A stretch of DNA of 64,000 nt from Xiphias gladius (GCF_016859285.1 NC_053421.1:7520600-7584599), one strand, 5' to 3'; positions 10,901-24,204 are shown, numbered from the stretch's first letter. The notes: generated by a model from the letters alone, not told the origin. Numbers and translations: made by a program.

Positions 10901-12827
10901 AGTTTAAATGACTACGTGGGCCTTCAACAAAGATCATCTGATCACTTTGAATTCATCATGTCAACATTAAATTCTTTTGTTATGTATGGGTATTTGTGAG
11001 CGAGTAAAAAGTGGCAAAGACAAAAAACTTTTTCAGTTTAATGCAAACTATCTGAAAATTACATTTTTAACCAGTTGCATAAACACAATGAATTTTACTT
11101 TAACTTTCAGGAGAAACTAGCCAGTGAAAGGTGTGTTGAAAGTACTTTTTAGATTGTCCTTGCAGTTACCGCATAATTAACACAACTAGCACACAAAATG
11201 TTAACTAGTAGAAATGCAACAGTGTGGACAGTACAGTCTCTTACAAACAGTATATCTCTGGTAGAGCTAAAGGAGACATCCAAAATGACTGTCCAGTAAA
11301 GAGGTAATAGGCAATGTAAAATACATAGTTTGCTTTTTGGTCTTATTCAGGAATTATAGCTCTCGCAACAGAAATGTTATTCTTATAGTCGCATCTTCAG
11401 GGCTATAATTGGACACTTTACTTTTCTACAGGCTGAGCTTGGAGAAATGGATAATTGGCAAGAGGACACAAATGCCTGGGAGGACGAGTCTGATGCTACC
11501 TGGGAAGCAGAAGAGGTGCTCAGGTAATGTGTCAAGAATGCATCTGTGCCTATATACAGTAGATAATGTGCCCTATACCTGTTTGTCTGGATTATTCAGT
11601 TGACCAAGTTCATCATTCATCCTAAATAAAGCACCAGTCAAATATAAACCTCACATAAACCAGTCTGCAAACATACAGTATTTGCATTATCGGCAATCCA
11701 CACATAAAGCGTTTAATGTCTGTCACTCCCCCATCTCACCCAACAGATTTGCTTCCATGTTATCAAAGGTACCAATTCACACTGACTCTGAAACATGCAC
11801 GTGTGACGTGAGACACCCCGGGACCCTCCACATTTTTAATGCTCCGAGTCTATTCTTTTATTCTCTGAGGCACTTACTGAAGCATAATCTCCTGTTTAAT
11901 TCAGACTAACGTGGTGACCCTATTGACGGTATCTGTAATGATTGATCAAGACCCAAAGATTTGCTATAAGCGTTCCAGATTCAGTGCAGGCATATTCCCC
12001 TGCTGCGGTGGGCAGGTGGATCAAAATAAATTAATCGATACAGTAAAAACAAAATTATTTTTCCCCTGTATAATCCACATGGAGCCCACTTTAAAACAAA
12101 TTTTGTTCAGTAAATTTCTGATATCAGCTATCCCGGTGAAGACTGTTTTGCCAGCCACCTCAGTAGCTGTGCTGCTGACAGACAGCTGGTTCTGACAACA
12201 GCAAGAGCTCAACAGAGGTCAGAGGTCGGTGTGGACTGAAGGAACAGAACACTTCATGTCATTCTCTTCTCGTTTTTAACGTGGATTCCCAGTTGGTGTA
12301 ATATGATTGTGACACCCAGGACTTGATCTGCGCTTCTTGTAATGGACTGGGAGGTTTTGTAGGAAAAAAAAATAAAGAATACATACAATAGGCTTCCTGG
12401 CCACCTTAGTTGTCGTAAGTAGGGCAAATGTCTATTAAACATATCACTGTGAACAGATGAAAGCATAATAGTCAGAATGTTAACAGGTTAAATACAACTG
12501 AGCATTATCTGCTCACAGTGGCATTTTCTATTTGAGTAGTGTAGATTCACGCCATGACCAGCAGGTGACAGTATGTACCATTTTTACAGCGCCAGCAGCA
12601 CAAGGAATAAGATTTTGTTTTCCCCTCTCCCAACTGACCTGGGTTCTGTCTATGTACTCTGTAATGACCTTGCTTGCAATCATGTGTTTGTTTTGCCTTC
12701 ATTTAACAGACAACAGAAGATGGCGGAGAGAGAAAAGCGATCCATGGAGCAGCAAAGAAAGAAGATGGAGAAAGAGGCTCAGAGAATGATGAAAAAGGAG
12801 CAGAAGATTGCTGTCAAGCTCTCGTAA
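7980..12827 (+). CDS. ebag9: Estrogen receptor-binding fragment-associated antigen 9 (EBAG9/RCAS1)
   Basis: Golgi/vesicle-associated adaptor reported to bind Snapin and restrain regulated exocytosis. Six coding exons: 7980-8062, 8444-8525, 8727-8891, 10329-10439, 11432-11523, 12710-12827; all phases agree and give 216 residues (human about 213). It opens MAITQFRLFKICTCLASLL, a hydrophobic N-terminal anchor, then GRGRKLSGDQITLPTTVD, EEWSSWDEEAPTS, IKIEGGNGNV, EPDYFKDMAPTIRKTQK, KKREPLN, GFSSRLAASQD and NWQEDTNAWEDE. It ends in a charged coiled coil (QQRKKMEKEAQRMMKKEQ) and KLS. The third coding exon could start at 8727 or 8736, both in frame. The C-terminal end is one residue shorter than human (EQKIAVKLS against EQNKIGVKLS). 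Convergent with sybu. Confidence 0.95.
8892..10328. other. ebag9 intron 3
   Basis: Longest ebag9 intron (1,437 nt). Apart from T-rich runs near 8994-9023 and the retroelement tail, nothing is recognised. Confidence 0.5.
9563..9615 (-). mobile_element. 3' end of a teleost non-LTR retroelement (LINE/SINE tail)
   Basis: (GATA)n followed by ACTTTATTGATCCCAAAGGG, the tail signature of many fish retroposons, here in reverse orientation inside an ebag9 intron. The body to the right is too decayed to name. Confidence 0.5.
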
Positions 12828-13300
12828 CATTTTAGAAATGCTCAGTTTTGAGCCAAAGGGATAAGGCGTGAAAAAGACACTGAATCAATCGTTAATCTAT
12901 CTTTAAAGTCATCAAACCAAGCAGGATTATCACCATACACTACTTATCTGTTAGCAAATTCCTCCTACACCCTGTTTCCACCAGCAGAGATTTTAGTCTG
13001 TTTTTCCAGCTGCAGAAGTGTAAAACATATCATTCTTCAGGACAGATAACGTACCTGGTATACTCACTGTTCATGTGGCAGGGTCAATTTGGTCTTCAAG
13101 GGAGAGTTGTATTTATAAAATCCAGTTCATCATAGATTAAAGGTTAGAAGCAGCATAAGAAGGCTCCATTTCAATTCTGATTAAATCTGTAAGGTAGCAT
13201 AGAAAAAAATGTTCTATTTTGGTTTTTCCCAGGAACATTTGTGAATAAAATGGTACCTGTGCTACCTTTTGAAACTCAGCTTTGGAATAAAATTCCTTTT
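12828..13300 (+). terminator. ebag9: ebag9 3' UTR with poly(A) signals
   Basis: AATAAA at 13244-13249 and 13286-13291, about 420-460 nt after the stop, are the first good poly(A) signals downstream of ebag9. Cleavage is expected 10-30 nt after either. Confidence 0.55.
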
Positions 13301-13558
13301 CTTTGTCTTATTTCTAACCTCAAAAGACAAAGGAGTGTAATTAATTTAAAGCATCACTGTATACCAGTGACATCCCTTGGTTTGCTTGATTATTGTGTTT
13401 TTTATATTTATGTCTGTCATTGTCTGAAAGCTTCTTTTTTTTCCAATGAATGTTGCTTGATATTTCATCTTTTCTCCCTGTGCTGTGCAGCCCTTATTAC
13501 ACTGGAAATATGCATTAAACTGAAGGCTGAAGATTTTCAATATGAGCGTGGGTAAATG

Positions 13559-13597
13559 ACCATAGACTGGAATCTAGCCTATCTAGATTCCTATGGT
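13559..13597. repeat. Short hairpin downstream of ebag9
   Basis: ACCATAG...GGAATCTAG is followed after CCTAT by CTAGATTCCTATGGT, giving paired arms with a 4-nt bulge. Role unknown. Confidence 0.5.
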
Positions 13598-14611
13598 AAT
13601 CTCATAGCTACTGATTTACCAGTCATTCTCTTCCTTGATCAGCTTTTGATATTGAAGGAAAATGCGAGGCTATCAGTAGAAGTCAGTGTTGGATAAATTG
13701 GTACCACTTCCGATCGACACGCTGTTGTCATGGAAACAATGGTAGATGGAGAAAGGGCTTTATAAATTGAAATGTGCATACATGATAGAGTATGCCTTTG
13801 GTCCAAGACTTATGAGAAATGGTTTGAAAGGCGGTGAGGAAGGAAAATTTCTGTACTGGATGTTAAAATTAGAAAAGCTTTGCAAGCAGTGTGATCTCAT
13901 GCTTCTAATGAAATACTCAGTTAATGTTCTCTATCAAATGATTAAATGACTCGCTCAGAGGTGCTGATTCTGTTAAAACTTTGATAATAACATGGCTGAT
14001 TAGTGCATGATCAGGTTTAAGAGTTTAATTGAAAGCAGGTGTTTATTTTAAGGGAATTCAGAAAACTATCTATAGATTTGCGTTTTCTTTGGAAATGCTC
14101 TTTTCCCAAAAGTTACTATTGAGAAAAGCTGCCCGTTTTTCTGTTTTTTCATTTTGCGCTTTTAATTTTCAAAAAATGAATCACAGAGAACCCCTTGTTT
14201 CCCATATTTTTTTTCACATTGATGTGTATGACTTCATGTTGTAAGAATTGTCATTGTGGAGTTTGAGTTTAACCGGCACTTACATTGACATAATGAGTCC
14301 ACAAGCTCAATCCGGAAGGTGTGGCAGATTGTATACCTGCTGTATTAGTCCTACACAGGTTTTTAATAAAAATAATCTGATTCATACCTTTAGAGGTGTA
14401 TAACTTTGGACATGAGTCTGCTGCTGATCTGTGGTTTAGGAAACACTACCTGAAGTTACATTACTGTGGTAGAGCTATCATTACAGTTGGATCATTTATT
14501 ACATTATCATCACATTATCTTTGCTATAGGTACAGCATACAGGTTTGGCCCCCTTTATTAGCCGCTCTCGGGGTGGGGCTCTAGGGACGGCAATATTGTT
14601 CAGTCATTCCA

Positions 14612-15165
14612 TCATTTTGGTCCAGACTGAAATGTCTCAAAAGCTTTTTGTACAAAATTATTGACAATAAATCCAGACATTCATGGTCACAAGAGGATGA
14701 ATGCTACTGACTTTGGTCATTATCTGACTTTTTCTCCAGCACCAAGAGGCTGATATTTTTGTTTTTGACTGAAATGTCTCAAAGACTTGGGTGGATTGCC
14801 ATGAAATTTGTTACACATTTGCGGCCCCTTCAGAATGAACTGTTATAACTTTGTTGATTCTGCCTTGTCTTCCATTGGGTTAAGATCTAAATTTGTCCAA
14901 CACCTTTGTACAGGACAGCTTCTTTTAGGACGAAATACCTGAAAACCTATAACATTCCCAGTAGCCTCAGCTATAGTATTTAATACTAATTAGTGAATAT
15001 TAGCATGATAACATGTTAAACTAAGATGGTGAATGATATACGTGATACCTGCTAAACTTTAGCATGTTAGCATTGTCATTGTGAGCATGCTAGCATGCTG
15101 ATGTTAGCATTTAGCTGGAGACACTGCTGTACCTAATCACAACCTCACAGACCTGCTAGCATAGT
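14612..15165 (-). mobile_element. Percomorph interspersed repeat, copy A
   Basis: Contains phrases I recognise from many percomorph genomes: TTGGTCCAGACTGAAATGTC, CCATGAAATTTGTTACA and GTGAGCATGCTAGCATGCTG. The reverse complement of the first phrase corresponds to the end of the repeat at 24370-24790, so the two are the same family in opposite orientation. No coding capacity. Confidence 0.55.
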
Positions 15166-16821
15166 ACTGTTAGTATCACAACATTATAATGTCTGACACT
15201 AAGATGGCCCTTAACCTGGATTGAAAGACGGATGTCATTTGTCCCCCTTCATAATGATGTCACTCCCATCCTTCCGGGGGCACTGCCTGCCTGCCAGAAC
15301 CTCTTAAGAGACTGACCCAGTTTCAAAAAGGCAAAATGCATGCTCTCAGTCTTCTTCAGCAACAAGCTATAAGACTGAATACTTGTCCTGAAAGGCTTGA
15401 GAATCATGCAGTATATAGGGGCTTTATGAGACTGGTGTGTTAACAGACTTAATACTATTGCTGCTCACTCATATTAATCTAGAATGCACAGACTTGTGTG
15501 GGGGTTACACAATCTGATGACTCATTAGTCTAATGCCTTATAAAGTGAGAGATCATGGTTATGCAACTTAAGATACATCGCCATATGGCAGAGTGGAAAA
15601 AAAAAAAAGTAATCATAGCAAAGATGCCCAGTGTTAGTTCATTTAGAATTAATCAGCTTTTTCTCTCTCTTTCATTTAATATGGGTAGATGTTATATAAA
15701 TGACTAAAGAAAGCATTGGTAGTTTTTGCGGGTGGACTTTTTAACTGGTGTAAGGGTACATACAGCATTTTACAGCTTCTGATAGATCCCAGTAAAGTGA
15801 ATCTAATGCACTTTACATTGTCAGTTCCACAACCCAAGGGATGTCTGAAAATACAGGCCAGGAAAGCTTTTACGTAAGATGAGCTGTCGTGAGGACACTG
15901 CTTGGTTGCGCTCGGGATCCGACTAGACATTTTCCCTTTTATTAATTTATGTGAACATCTTGAACAAATGAGAGAAAAACTTGGGCTCTCCCAGTCATCA
16001 CCAGAATTTTGAACAGGACTCTTACATAAGTCAAACTTTAACAATCATCCCTGTTCAGTCCTTTCTGCCCCATAACATACTTGAAAAATTAAAAATGTCA
16101 GGACTCCAAACGTGGCCAGAATTATCATGCTTTAATAATAAAGATACAAGGACATTTGATGTAAACCACCAGTATTGCACATAGCGCAGGCACATAACAA
16201 GTGTCAGTTGCTTTGAAGCATCAGCTTATTTTCTATGAACAATACACAGACTGTACTGAATAAAGCTGTACTCCCAGGGAGGGAAGAGGAGGAGAAGAAA
16301 AAAAAAAAAAACAAACCCTTCACGAAACAATAAAAGTGAACTCACATTAAAGCTTTGGCTCAAGGCTTAAGGTTTCTTTTTGAACAATAACTCAAAACAG
16401 TTGAAATTTCAGAACCTGTCAAACAGAAACTAACATTCAATCTTTCACTTTCTAAAAATTTCCCCCTAAACATAAAGAACTTTTTTTTTTTTTTTTTTTT
16501 TTAAAACTCGAGGACAGCTAGGGACACCACAGGACAATGATAACACACAACCATCTACCCAGATGATCAGCTTGTACATGTCAATGTTAAATAAATATAT
16601 ATTATATATATATATATATATCCCCTATTATAAATAATCCCTTTCGTGTCACCATTTTTGCTTCAACTCATGGTAACTATACAGTGCAAATTAACAGTGT
16701 TGGAACCAAAATAACTGCATTGATATCAGGTGTCAAACAAAAACAAGTCTCAAATACTCTCGAAAAGATGCTTAAGTGCTTTTAGTTCAAGGTTAGGTGT
16801 GTGCATGCAGATTGGGATCCA
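15166..16821 (-). other. sybu: Convergent region with likely sybu 3' UTR
   Basis: Between the two converging genes. The sybu 3' UTR should run left from 16821. It includes an (AT)n run (about 16597-16620), a T run (about 16482-16502) and candidate minus-strand poly(A) signals such as AATAAA at 15938-15943. Which signal is used cannot be told. No other gene is seen. Confidence 0.4.
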
Positions 16822-19800
16822 TTATGCTTCTGGCCTGTGAGTGACATGACGAAGAGACTGCAATCCCATGATGCAACAGCCCCTGATAAGAGCAGCAATG
16901 TTGTACACTGGAGAGCTTCCATCCACACCGTGTCGTGAGTACAGCCAGGCCACCGTGGGTAACACCGGGGCTGCCACTGCGACCAGATCCACCAGGAAGC
17001 TGTTGCTCCAGTACTGTTTGCCAACCACATCCAGTTCTGGTGACAGACAAGGTTCTTCGTCACTGACACCAAAGTCCAGCTCCTCCATGAACCGTCGGCT
17101 CTGTGCAGGCTCCGAGCAGCACATGCCGGAATCAGTGGAGGTGTCGGGGCTCTCTGGGTGAACAGGACTGGGCACGCTGGGTGGAGGAGGTGTCGAGTCA
17201 GGGAGAATGGCAGTGGTCGAAGTGGAAGAGGGCAGGTTTGGGAAGCCCAAAAGACTGCTGGAGGCAGACAGAGCTCTGTCACCCACTGCAGCCCCATGGA
17301 ACTTCAGCAGCTGGAGGAGTAGCGCCTGCAGGTCTGGAGATATGGGCATTGTGTCGGTCTGGATTCCTTTATCTTCTGTGGTCTGCTGGGAGGGTGAGGT
17401 TGAGGAGATGGTGAAGGTGGTGGGAACTGTGTTTGGTAGAGCTGGTGTGGGTGCAGAAGATTTATCAATAAACTGTTCCTCTGACAGCGAAGACACCCCA
17501 GGTCCAGACTCTGCCTCTGCCCTCAGCTTGCCACTAGCGTCCTGACTGAAGTCCACCGCAGTTGACATGAAGACCTGCTCCAAAATGTCCGCTCTGTTAG
17601 CCATCTCATCATTTATCAGCAGCCCACTGTCTGCCATCGCCTCTGCCCCTTGGTCTCCCAGCTCCATCCCACCCTCTTCCTCTCCTACCATCTTCTTCCC
17701 ACCACTGTCAGGGTTGTCACAGATGAAGTCTAAGGTGTTTTCATCTTGGAGGTTTGCACCACTCTGGGCGAGCTCCATGCTTTGCAGCAGGGACTCCAAC
17801 TTCCTGTTTTGAATGTTGATATCAATGAAATACTTCTGTATTCCCTTATCCTTCTCCATCAGGCTGCTCTTCATGGTCTCCACCACCTGACGCAGCTGTT
17901 TGATCTCTTTGCGAGCCTCTTTCAGAGATAGCTGAGCCTCCACCCGGTGACACTCCTCTTCAATCCAGTCTTCCCTCATTCTGCAGAGCTGGGCCTTAAG
18001 CTCCTCAATCTCTGTTTCTCTAAAAAAAGAGAAGAACAAATGAGAAAAAGAAAATGTACAGTTACTTAAACTGTTCAACATTTAGGGAGAAATATTCTGA
18101 GAGATGAGAAGAGCAATACCACTCTCATATCTGTATGCCAAATATGAAGCTACAGCCAGCAGCTATTTAGCTTAACTTGGCGCAAAGACTTGAAACAGGG
18201 GTAAACACCTAGCTTGGCTCTGTCCAAAAAGGTGACAAAATCCACCTGCTAACAAAAAAATCTGGTCTGCGTTCAGACCAGATTTCTCTCTGCATTAATT
18301 TTTATGAGAATGGAGCAAGACATACATGTGTCCAGTTCCAAATTGACACTGTCTCGTTTGCTTCAAGTAGAGTTCAAATCAGATTTAACTTTGACACACA
18401 GACTGAGGTAAGAAAGTGTTAATACGCTGTTCACAACTTGTGGAATGTTGTGGTTGGCCTACTAATCCTACCAGCTCCTGCGGTTTATGCTAATAACCCT
18501 ACCCACACCAGTTTCCTATCACGCCTACTTTTTGCCTAAAAACACAAGTAAACTTTGCCAGGTGAAATCCAGTCTGACTGTACCTTAAAAAGATAATTTA
18601 CATGTTTTATCTTTGTTTGATCCATACAAAAACCAACGTGTTAAGAGGGCATGTTGTGGTTGTTGGTGTGCTTTAAAAGTGCCCGTAGGTGGATTTTGTT
18701 ACCTAGGCTATCCATTTCTCCCAGTTTCTGGTCTTTATGCTAAGCTAAGCTAACTGGTTGTAGCTTTATTTTTAATAGATGTAATTGGTATCAATCTTCA
18801 TCTAATTCTGTCTCATCTCACTCGGCATAAATGTTAATAAGTATGTGATGTCAGCAAAAGTCACATTTCTATTTCTTTAAAAGATATTGTTTAAAGAAAT
18901 TACTTTGTCTTGTGTATCATGCAAATTTCATGCAAGATACAACTTGTCGCATCATGCTCTTTTTTTTTTTTTTTTAATCTTATGTAATAGTACTTTCCCT
19001 GTGGGTTCGCCCTTCAGAATATATTAATAGTTGAGCAGAGCTCCAATAAGTAGGATTACGTCACAGCCACAGTATCACTTTTTCCCCTAATACGACCGCT
19101 ATCATTATGCCTTAAAACCATAAAAAGCTACAGATACGATCACAGCAGCTACTGTGCTGCCAAATCTTAACTAACCTGTCATGGACTCTGTTCTCAGACT
19201 CCATCAGTTTGGTCTTCAGGTGTCTGATGGCCACTTCCTTCTGCTGCAAAGGCGTGAGGTACTGCTCAGGGTTTGGGGGTCTGACACCATGGTTGTCTCC
19301 ACAGGACTGGTAGCGGACCAGGTTCGCTCTTCTTTTGGCCAGGGATATAATATTGGTGAAAGGACATGTTTACCCCTCTAGAACCACCGTATCCATCAGT
19401 CCCCAAGTAGACATTTTGAAGCAACAGCAAAGAACAAACTAAATTGACATTTCAAAGTAAAATCGCTCCCTGCAGAAGGTAATTTATTCTGGCTGAGAGA
19501 GCACTGTCAGGGCAGATGCTCTGTGAAGCCTGGAATTACTGTCTGACAAAAGGATTACTGGCATGCAGACTAAAGGCAACAAAAAAAAAAAAAAAAAAAC
19601 AACCTCAAAAGACTGGTTTATCTAAATATAAGCAGAGTTAGAAGGAAGGAAATCACCTTACTACAAAAGCCTTAATCTACAGGCTAATTGCATTAGCATT
19701 CTAATGCCCTCTGCATGTCCTGTGATCAGTGTTTTATCATGCTCAAAGACAACTGATAAAGGATTTGTGTTTTTTTTCTGTAGAGGATTGAGTGGGTGGA

Positions 19801-22800
19801 TTTGGACAGTATGCAAAGCAGCATGTAAGCCCCTCTCTTCCACTAGCACAACATCCTAGCAACCTGTGATACTTGAGGGTTTGATGCAAGTGCTATGCAT
19901 CCCTGCCAGAAATAGAAAAAAAAAAAAAAAAAAAACCCAGGAGAAGGTAGCATGTGAAAGGCAAAGATGTCACATGACACTTAGCCAGGCAGAGGAACGC
20001 TGACAGCTGGATGTCTTAAAGTGACAGGAGTGGGGGGGGTTATAATGCACAGGGCAGATTTTGCTACTGCATAAAAACTCAATATTGTGGGCTGAATGTT
20101 TATACTGCTGACAGAGGATTTTTAGGTTAAACCTTATGCCACGCTGAGCAGCCAAAAAACATAAAGCCTACTAAGTAAAGCCTCCTAGTAACACAGAGCC
20201 TGTAGCGACATGTCAGAAATTCATGGTGGTCCACACTTTTGAGCTTCAGGCTGTTCAGTTCACACATCAGTTCTGCTAGTCTGAAATATTTATGACCCTC
20301 CTCTCTCCTCCAAACCAAGGTGCATTTGCTCTAATCCAGCTACGAGTTGGCTGCAGCCAGTAGGGTCACTGTCTGGGTACCATATTCAGACATTTGCTTT
20401 ATTGAATCCTCATTAATCCCAGCCCCAGCCAAATCATGACCTATATAATCCCAGCCAGCTGCCAGAGAGGAAATGATAAAACAGTCTGAGCTTAATCCAG
20501 CCACCCACTCACTCATCATTATGCTGCACATTGCCTGAGCCACAATCCAAATCTCCGTCTCCAAAATCTACTAACTTCTCCCTCAGACAGAGAGGCAGGT
20601 TGGATTTATAATGAATCCAATTGGAGAAATGTGGAAGGGTTAGACATGTCCAGGAGGTCGCAACAAGAGATCAGAATATTTTACTTTAAAAACCACAAAC
20701 CTTGTTCTGAGATTATCAATAATTCATGATATGAAAGCAATGTTTGGTACCTGTAGGTGGGGCTGGAGTTGCAGCTGCTGCTGTTGCTTGAGGAGGCAGC
20801 TCTGGGAGGAGTCCTGTAGGGAGCGTAGAGCTCTGCGTCACGGTTGGCTGTCAGGCTTCCAGCTGGTTTGAACACTGGGAGGGGTCTGATGTGGGTGCTG
20901 CGACTTCATAAAAAGGATTTAAACAAAGCACACACAGAAATTATTCAACCATTAATTCCAAAAAAGTAGAATTAACAAAAATACTTGTATGCATAATGAA
21001 TAATTCCCTTTTAGTTAAGCTTTTAAAACATTTTTTTTTTTTTTTAAGTCTAGTAGTGACCTAGCAAAGCTTACAGATGATAGAAATGAAAATGTTAGAC
21101 TTCATACTTCCGTGGCGGAGCTTTCTTTCCAGCTGAGTTAGAAATGAGGCTCTCCCTGGTCTTTAGGCTGCCTGTGCTGCTGGAAGAGCTGAAGTCTGCC
21201 TCACTACCTGCAGGGAAAAGCACCATAACGTTATCATGCTAACAGACTTAAAGCATGTACGTTTTGAGGACAATGTTAGCAAACATTTGCTAATGTTAAT
21301 TTAAAAAAATAAAATAAATTAAAAAAAACAAACAAAACTGATTAGATTGAGTTTACTGACTATGATTCCTCTGTACTTGCACAACTGTAAGTCTCTCTCT
21401 CTGTAAACTTTTTCACTGGTTTTACCTCAAAAGTAAAAATTTGTTGTTTGCCGCCTCAGTTCTCACTCTCAGTGGTCGCTGTTGTGAAAAAGTTGCAGTC
21501 TTGCTTTAAGCCTCAAACCACCATATTTAGTGTAGCAGGGCCACAAATACACTCTTACTCTGTCACCATGAAAACACATGGGGTGTTTGTGTCCAATTTT
21601 CCCCATTTCCTGTCATGTTAGTCCATCTTAGCATCTTCTAGCAGCACCATTATCTACTGTTAGGATGAAGTGCAGCATCAATTAGGACTATCATGTTTCC
21701 GTAAGCAGGGCTTCCATCAATTCTCACTAATGGAGGGGCCAACCAGGGCACACAGCCTCAGACAGATACTTTCATACAACAGCTTTTTGGATGGGCTACT
21801 CCCCATAACCCTGTGTTAATCTGATGTGAGTTTGAAGAGTGCAATATACAGATAAACCACTTCACGTGATTACGAATGCCATGAACACATAATTGGCCAA
21901 TGACATCCAGCCAATATGTACAACACATATCTGCTCAAATGTTGCAACACAGACTCTTTATATATAAGGGGCCTCGGCACATTACTGAAGCCTTGAACAA
22001 CAGCCCATTTAATTGTTTAAACAGAGAAAAACTGGTCACTAAATATTTTGTTGAAGTAACTCACGATTATATTCAAGTCATACCTGAGAAGCATCTCTTG
22101 CCATCAAACAAAACCATAGTATTGTATCCAGTGATGACTGTAAGAAATAAAACGGGTCAAAACTAAGTGATCCTCCACCCCTTCGTGAATCAACTGAGGG
22201 TCTGAACATAGTCAATCAGTGTAGAAACCTCCTGCTTATCAGCCTAATTGGCTAAGCTCCCAAACCTTTTCCTCAACCAATCAGCTTTCTGCCTCATTTT
22301 GACTCAAGATCAAGCAGTTTTCTCTCATACCCCCCAGATTTAGACAGATCAAAGGGGAGAAAATTTCATTTTGGCATAAGGACTGGAGTGTTGTGTCTCT
22401 GATATATGTTAACGGAGCACAGATGTACAGACCACATTTCACTCCAGTCTAATTAACTATCCTCTTTTTAGTCAAGCAGCTGCTTCCCTGTCAGTGTTTG
22501 TTCAAGTCAACATGCCTGGGAATCTGTCAGCTGATGAGATGTGACAAAAACCCTGTTATTGTACTTTGGTCTTCAGGGAACCACTGGCATGCAGAAGTAT
22601 ATGTATAGTATATAAGTATATGTATGCATTGTATTATATATATGTGTTTCATGAACAAAAAAGATACACAAATGCAGATTATTCCCATACAGTATAGGAT
22701 AAGATCATGAAAGTGCAGGCCTAGAGTTAAGATTTCAAATGCTGTTGATCCTCTTTCTGTCTCTATCTTTTTCATCTTTTTTATCTTTATCTCTCTATCC

Positions 22801-23220
22801 TTCGCTACCTCTGGCTTTCAGGGCCGACCTCAGCTCCCTCTTGTGCCTCGGCGCGCTCCGTGGCTCGCTGCTCCACTCGGCCATCACCCTCACCCTCTTC
22901 ACTTTGGCCTTGCGCTCGGGGAGCGTCGGCGATCCGTGGGCACTCTGCTCTGAGCCTGACGGGGTTTTGGAGGGGGACACAGACTGACTAGTTGGGCAGC
23001 CGGTGTCATCTATTGTAGACAGGTACACACACGGTAATAGCCACAAACAGGCAGTGCAGGGCAGGCAGTGAACACAAGCAGTCAGTCAGAGCTCAAGGTT
23101 CAGCCAGGGTGTTATCTGACAGATAGCCTAACAGCTTTCACAATGGCTCATCACTTTCATAAAGCAGTTATCAAGTGGGTTGTGGTTTACACAGTGTACA
23201 CACACACATGCACATGCACT

Positions 23221-23297
<77 letters not shown>

Positions 23298-24042
23298 TTT
23301 TTGCAGTGTAGTATGTGCTCTGCTTGTTATCAATTCAATTTGGGTGAACATGAAATAAACATAGATGCATTTCTGTTTGAGCTTGCATAATCCTGCATGC
23401 TTTGCTAAAAAAAAACAAGAGACAAAATACTATGTGAATCAAAGGTTCTCCTTTCATCACATAAGGATTTTATGTTTACCCAGCCAACCAACAGCAATGC
23501 GATACAATCTTGCACCTCACAGCCTGTAAATAGTGCTGCTTGTTCATCGGATCTGAGGTTCATAGCAGGTGTGAACTCAGTCCTTGGACTGGACCTGAAC
23601 TTCTTACCAGAGCAAAAGCTGTTGGTGCTGATGGTTCTCTTGGAGTGGTCTGAGCTGATGTCACACTCCTTGCCCTCCTCCTCTGAAAACGGTGAATCGG
23701 ACAGAGGTGATCCTTTGTCCTTTGGCCGGAAGGGATGGAGGACCAAGCGTGGGATGCGACTACGGGGGCTTCCTTTCTCTGGTGACTTCTTTTCCTGTTC
23801 AAAGCAACATCTGTCAGAGCTAAAGGCAGGGATATAGTCTCAAGGAAACACACCTTAGCTTGGTTTCATTTTTAAATTCCTAAAAGATTCTTTACCATAT
23901 ATTTGAAAAAAAAAAAAACAGTCATATATTGATACAACATATATTAGCAAAGCAGTTAGCATGCATAAATCTATCACCCCAGACTTGTAGCAATGACAGC
24001 AATGACCTGTACACTCACCTCATACTCTTGGAACGGTCCCAT
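16822..24042 (-). CDS. sybu: Syntabulin (syntaxin-1- and kinesin-1-binding transport adaptor)
   Basis: Links syntaxin-1 cargo vesicles and mitochondria to kinesin-1 for axonal transport; C-terminal membrane anchor. Coding exons on the minus strand: 24042-24019 (MGPFQEYE), 23794-23608, 23009-22809, 21207-21108, 20903-20751, 19331-19176 (acceptor at 19331 or 19328) and 18019-16822. Phases agree throughout, giving about 671-672 residues (human 663). Landmarks in order: SRIPRLVLHP, SPFSEEEGKE, NSFCS joined to DDTGCPTSQSVSP across an intron, GSEADFSSSSSTGS, a serine-rich stretch, CGDNHGVRPPNPEQYLTPLQ, then a coiled coil (EDWIEEECHRVEAQL, KEARKEIKQL, DKGIQKYF, NRKLESLLQSMELA), an acidic/proline-serine region and a C-terminal hydrophobic segment (FLVDLVAVAAPVLPTVAWLY). 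Head-to-head with gdf6. Non-coding 5' exons not placed. Confidence 0.95.
18080..18862. mobile_element. Non-autonomous element with long terminal inverted repeats, in a sybu intron
   Basis: The left arm (about 18095-18255) and right arm (about 18690-18840) are inverted copies of each other: TGAAGCTACAGCCAGC and GACAAAATCCACCTG on the left match the reverse complement of GGTTGTAGCTTTA and GGTGGATTTTGTTACC on the right. The right arm has the GCTAAGCTAAGCTAAC phrase common in percomorph genomes. About 150-nt arms enclose about 430 nt without coding potential, as in foldback or MITE-like elements. Confidence 0.6.
21208..22808. other. sybu intron 4
   Basis: Longest sybu intron after the one holding the foldback element. 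AT-rich, with an A-rich run near 21300-21335. No exon or named repeat recognised. Confidence 0.4.
23223..23293. repeat. (CA)n microsatellite in a sybu intron
   Basis: About 35 uninterrupted CA units. Reading frames through it give only HTHT/VCVC peptides and are not genes. Confidence 0.97.
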
Positions 24043-24204
24043 TGTGCTTCACGTAGCGTTCTCCCCTGATGAGTGGAAAAGAGGAGAAAAATCAGGTGAG
24101 TCATTCTTCTGTGGACTCTGTATGTGGCAGCGTTTTGACGTGGCGCTCAAACCCTCAACAAGGGACAAGGGACCTCTGTCTGAACTGTGTTACGCCAGTA
24201 AATC

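Noticed and set aside
16782..17545. Open frames on other frames/strand of the last sybu exon
   Set aside because: Shadows of the syntabulin coding sequence; the true frame has clear family similarity and a membrane anchor.
23068..23358. Open frames through (CA)n and (GT)n arrays here and at 29298-29818, 45061-45506 and 57480-57960
   Set aside because: They translate only the microsatellite (HTHT, VCVC) with unrelated flanks and no family similarity.
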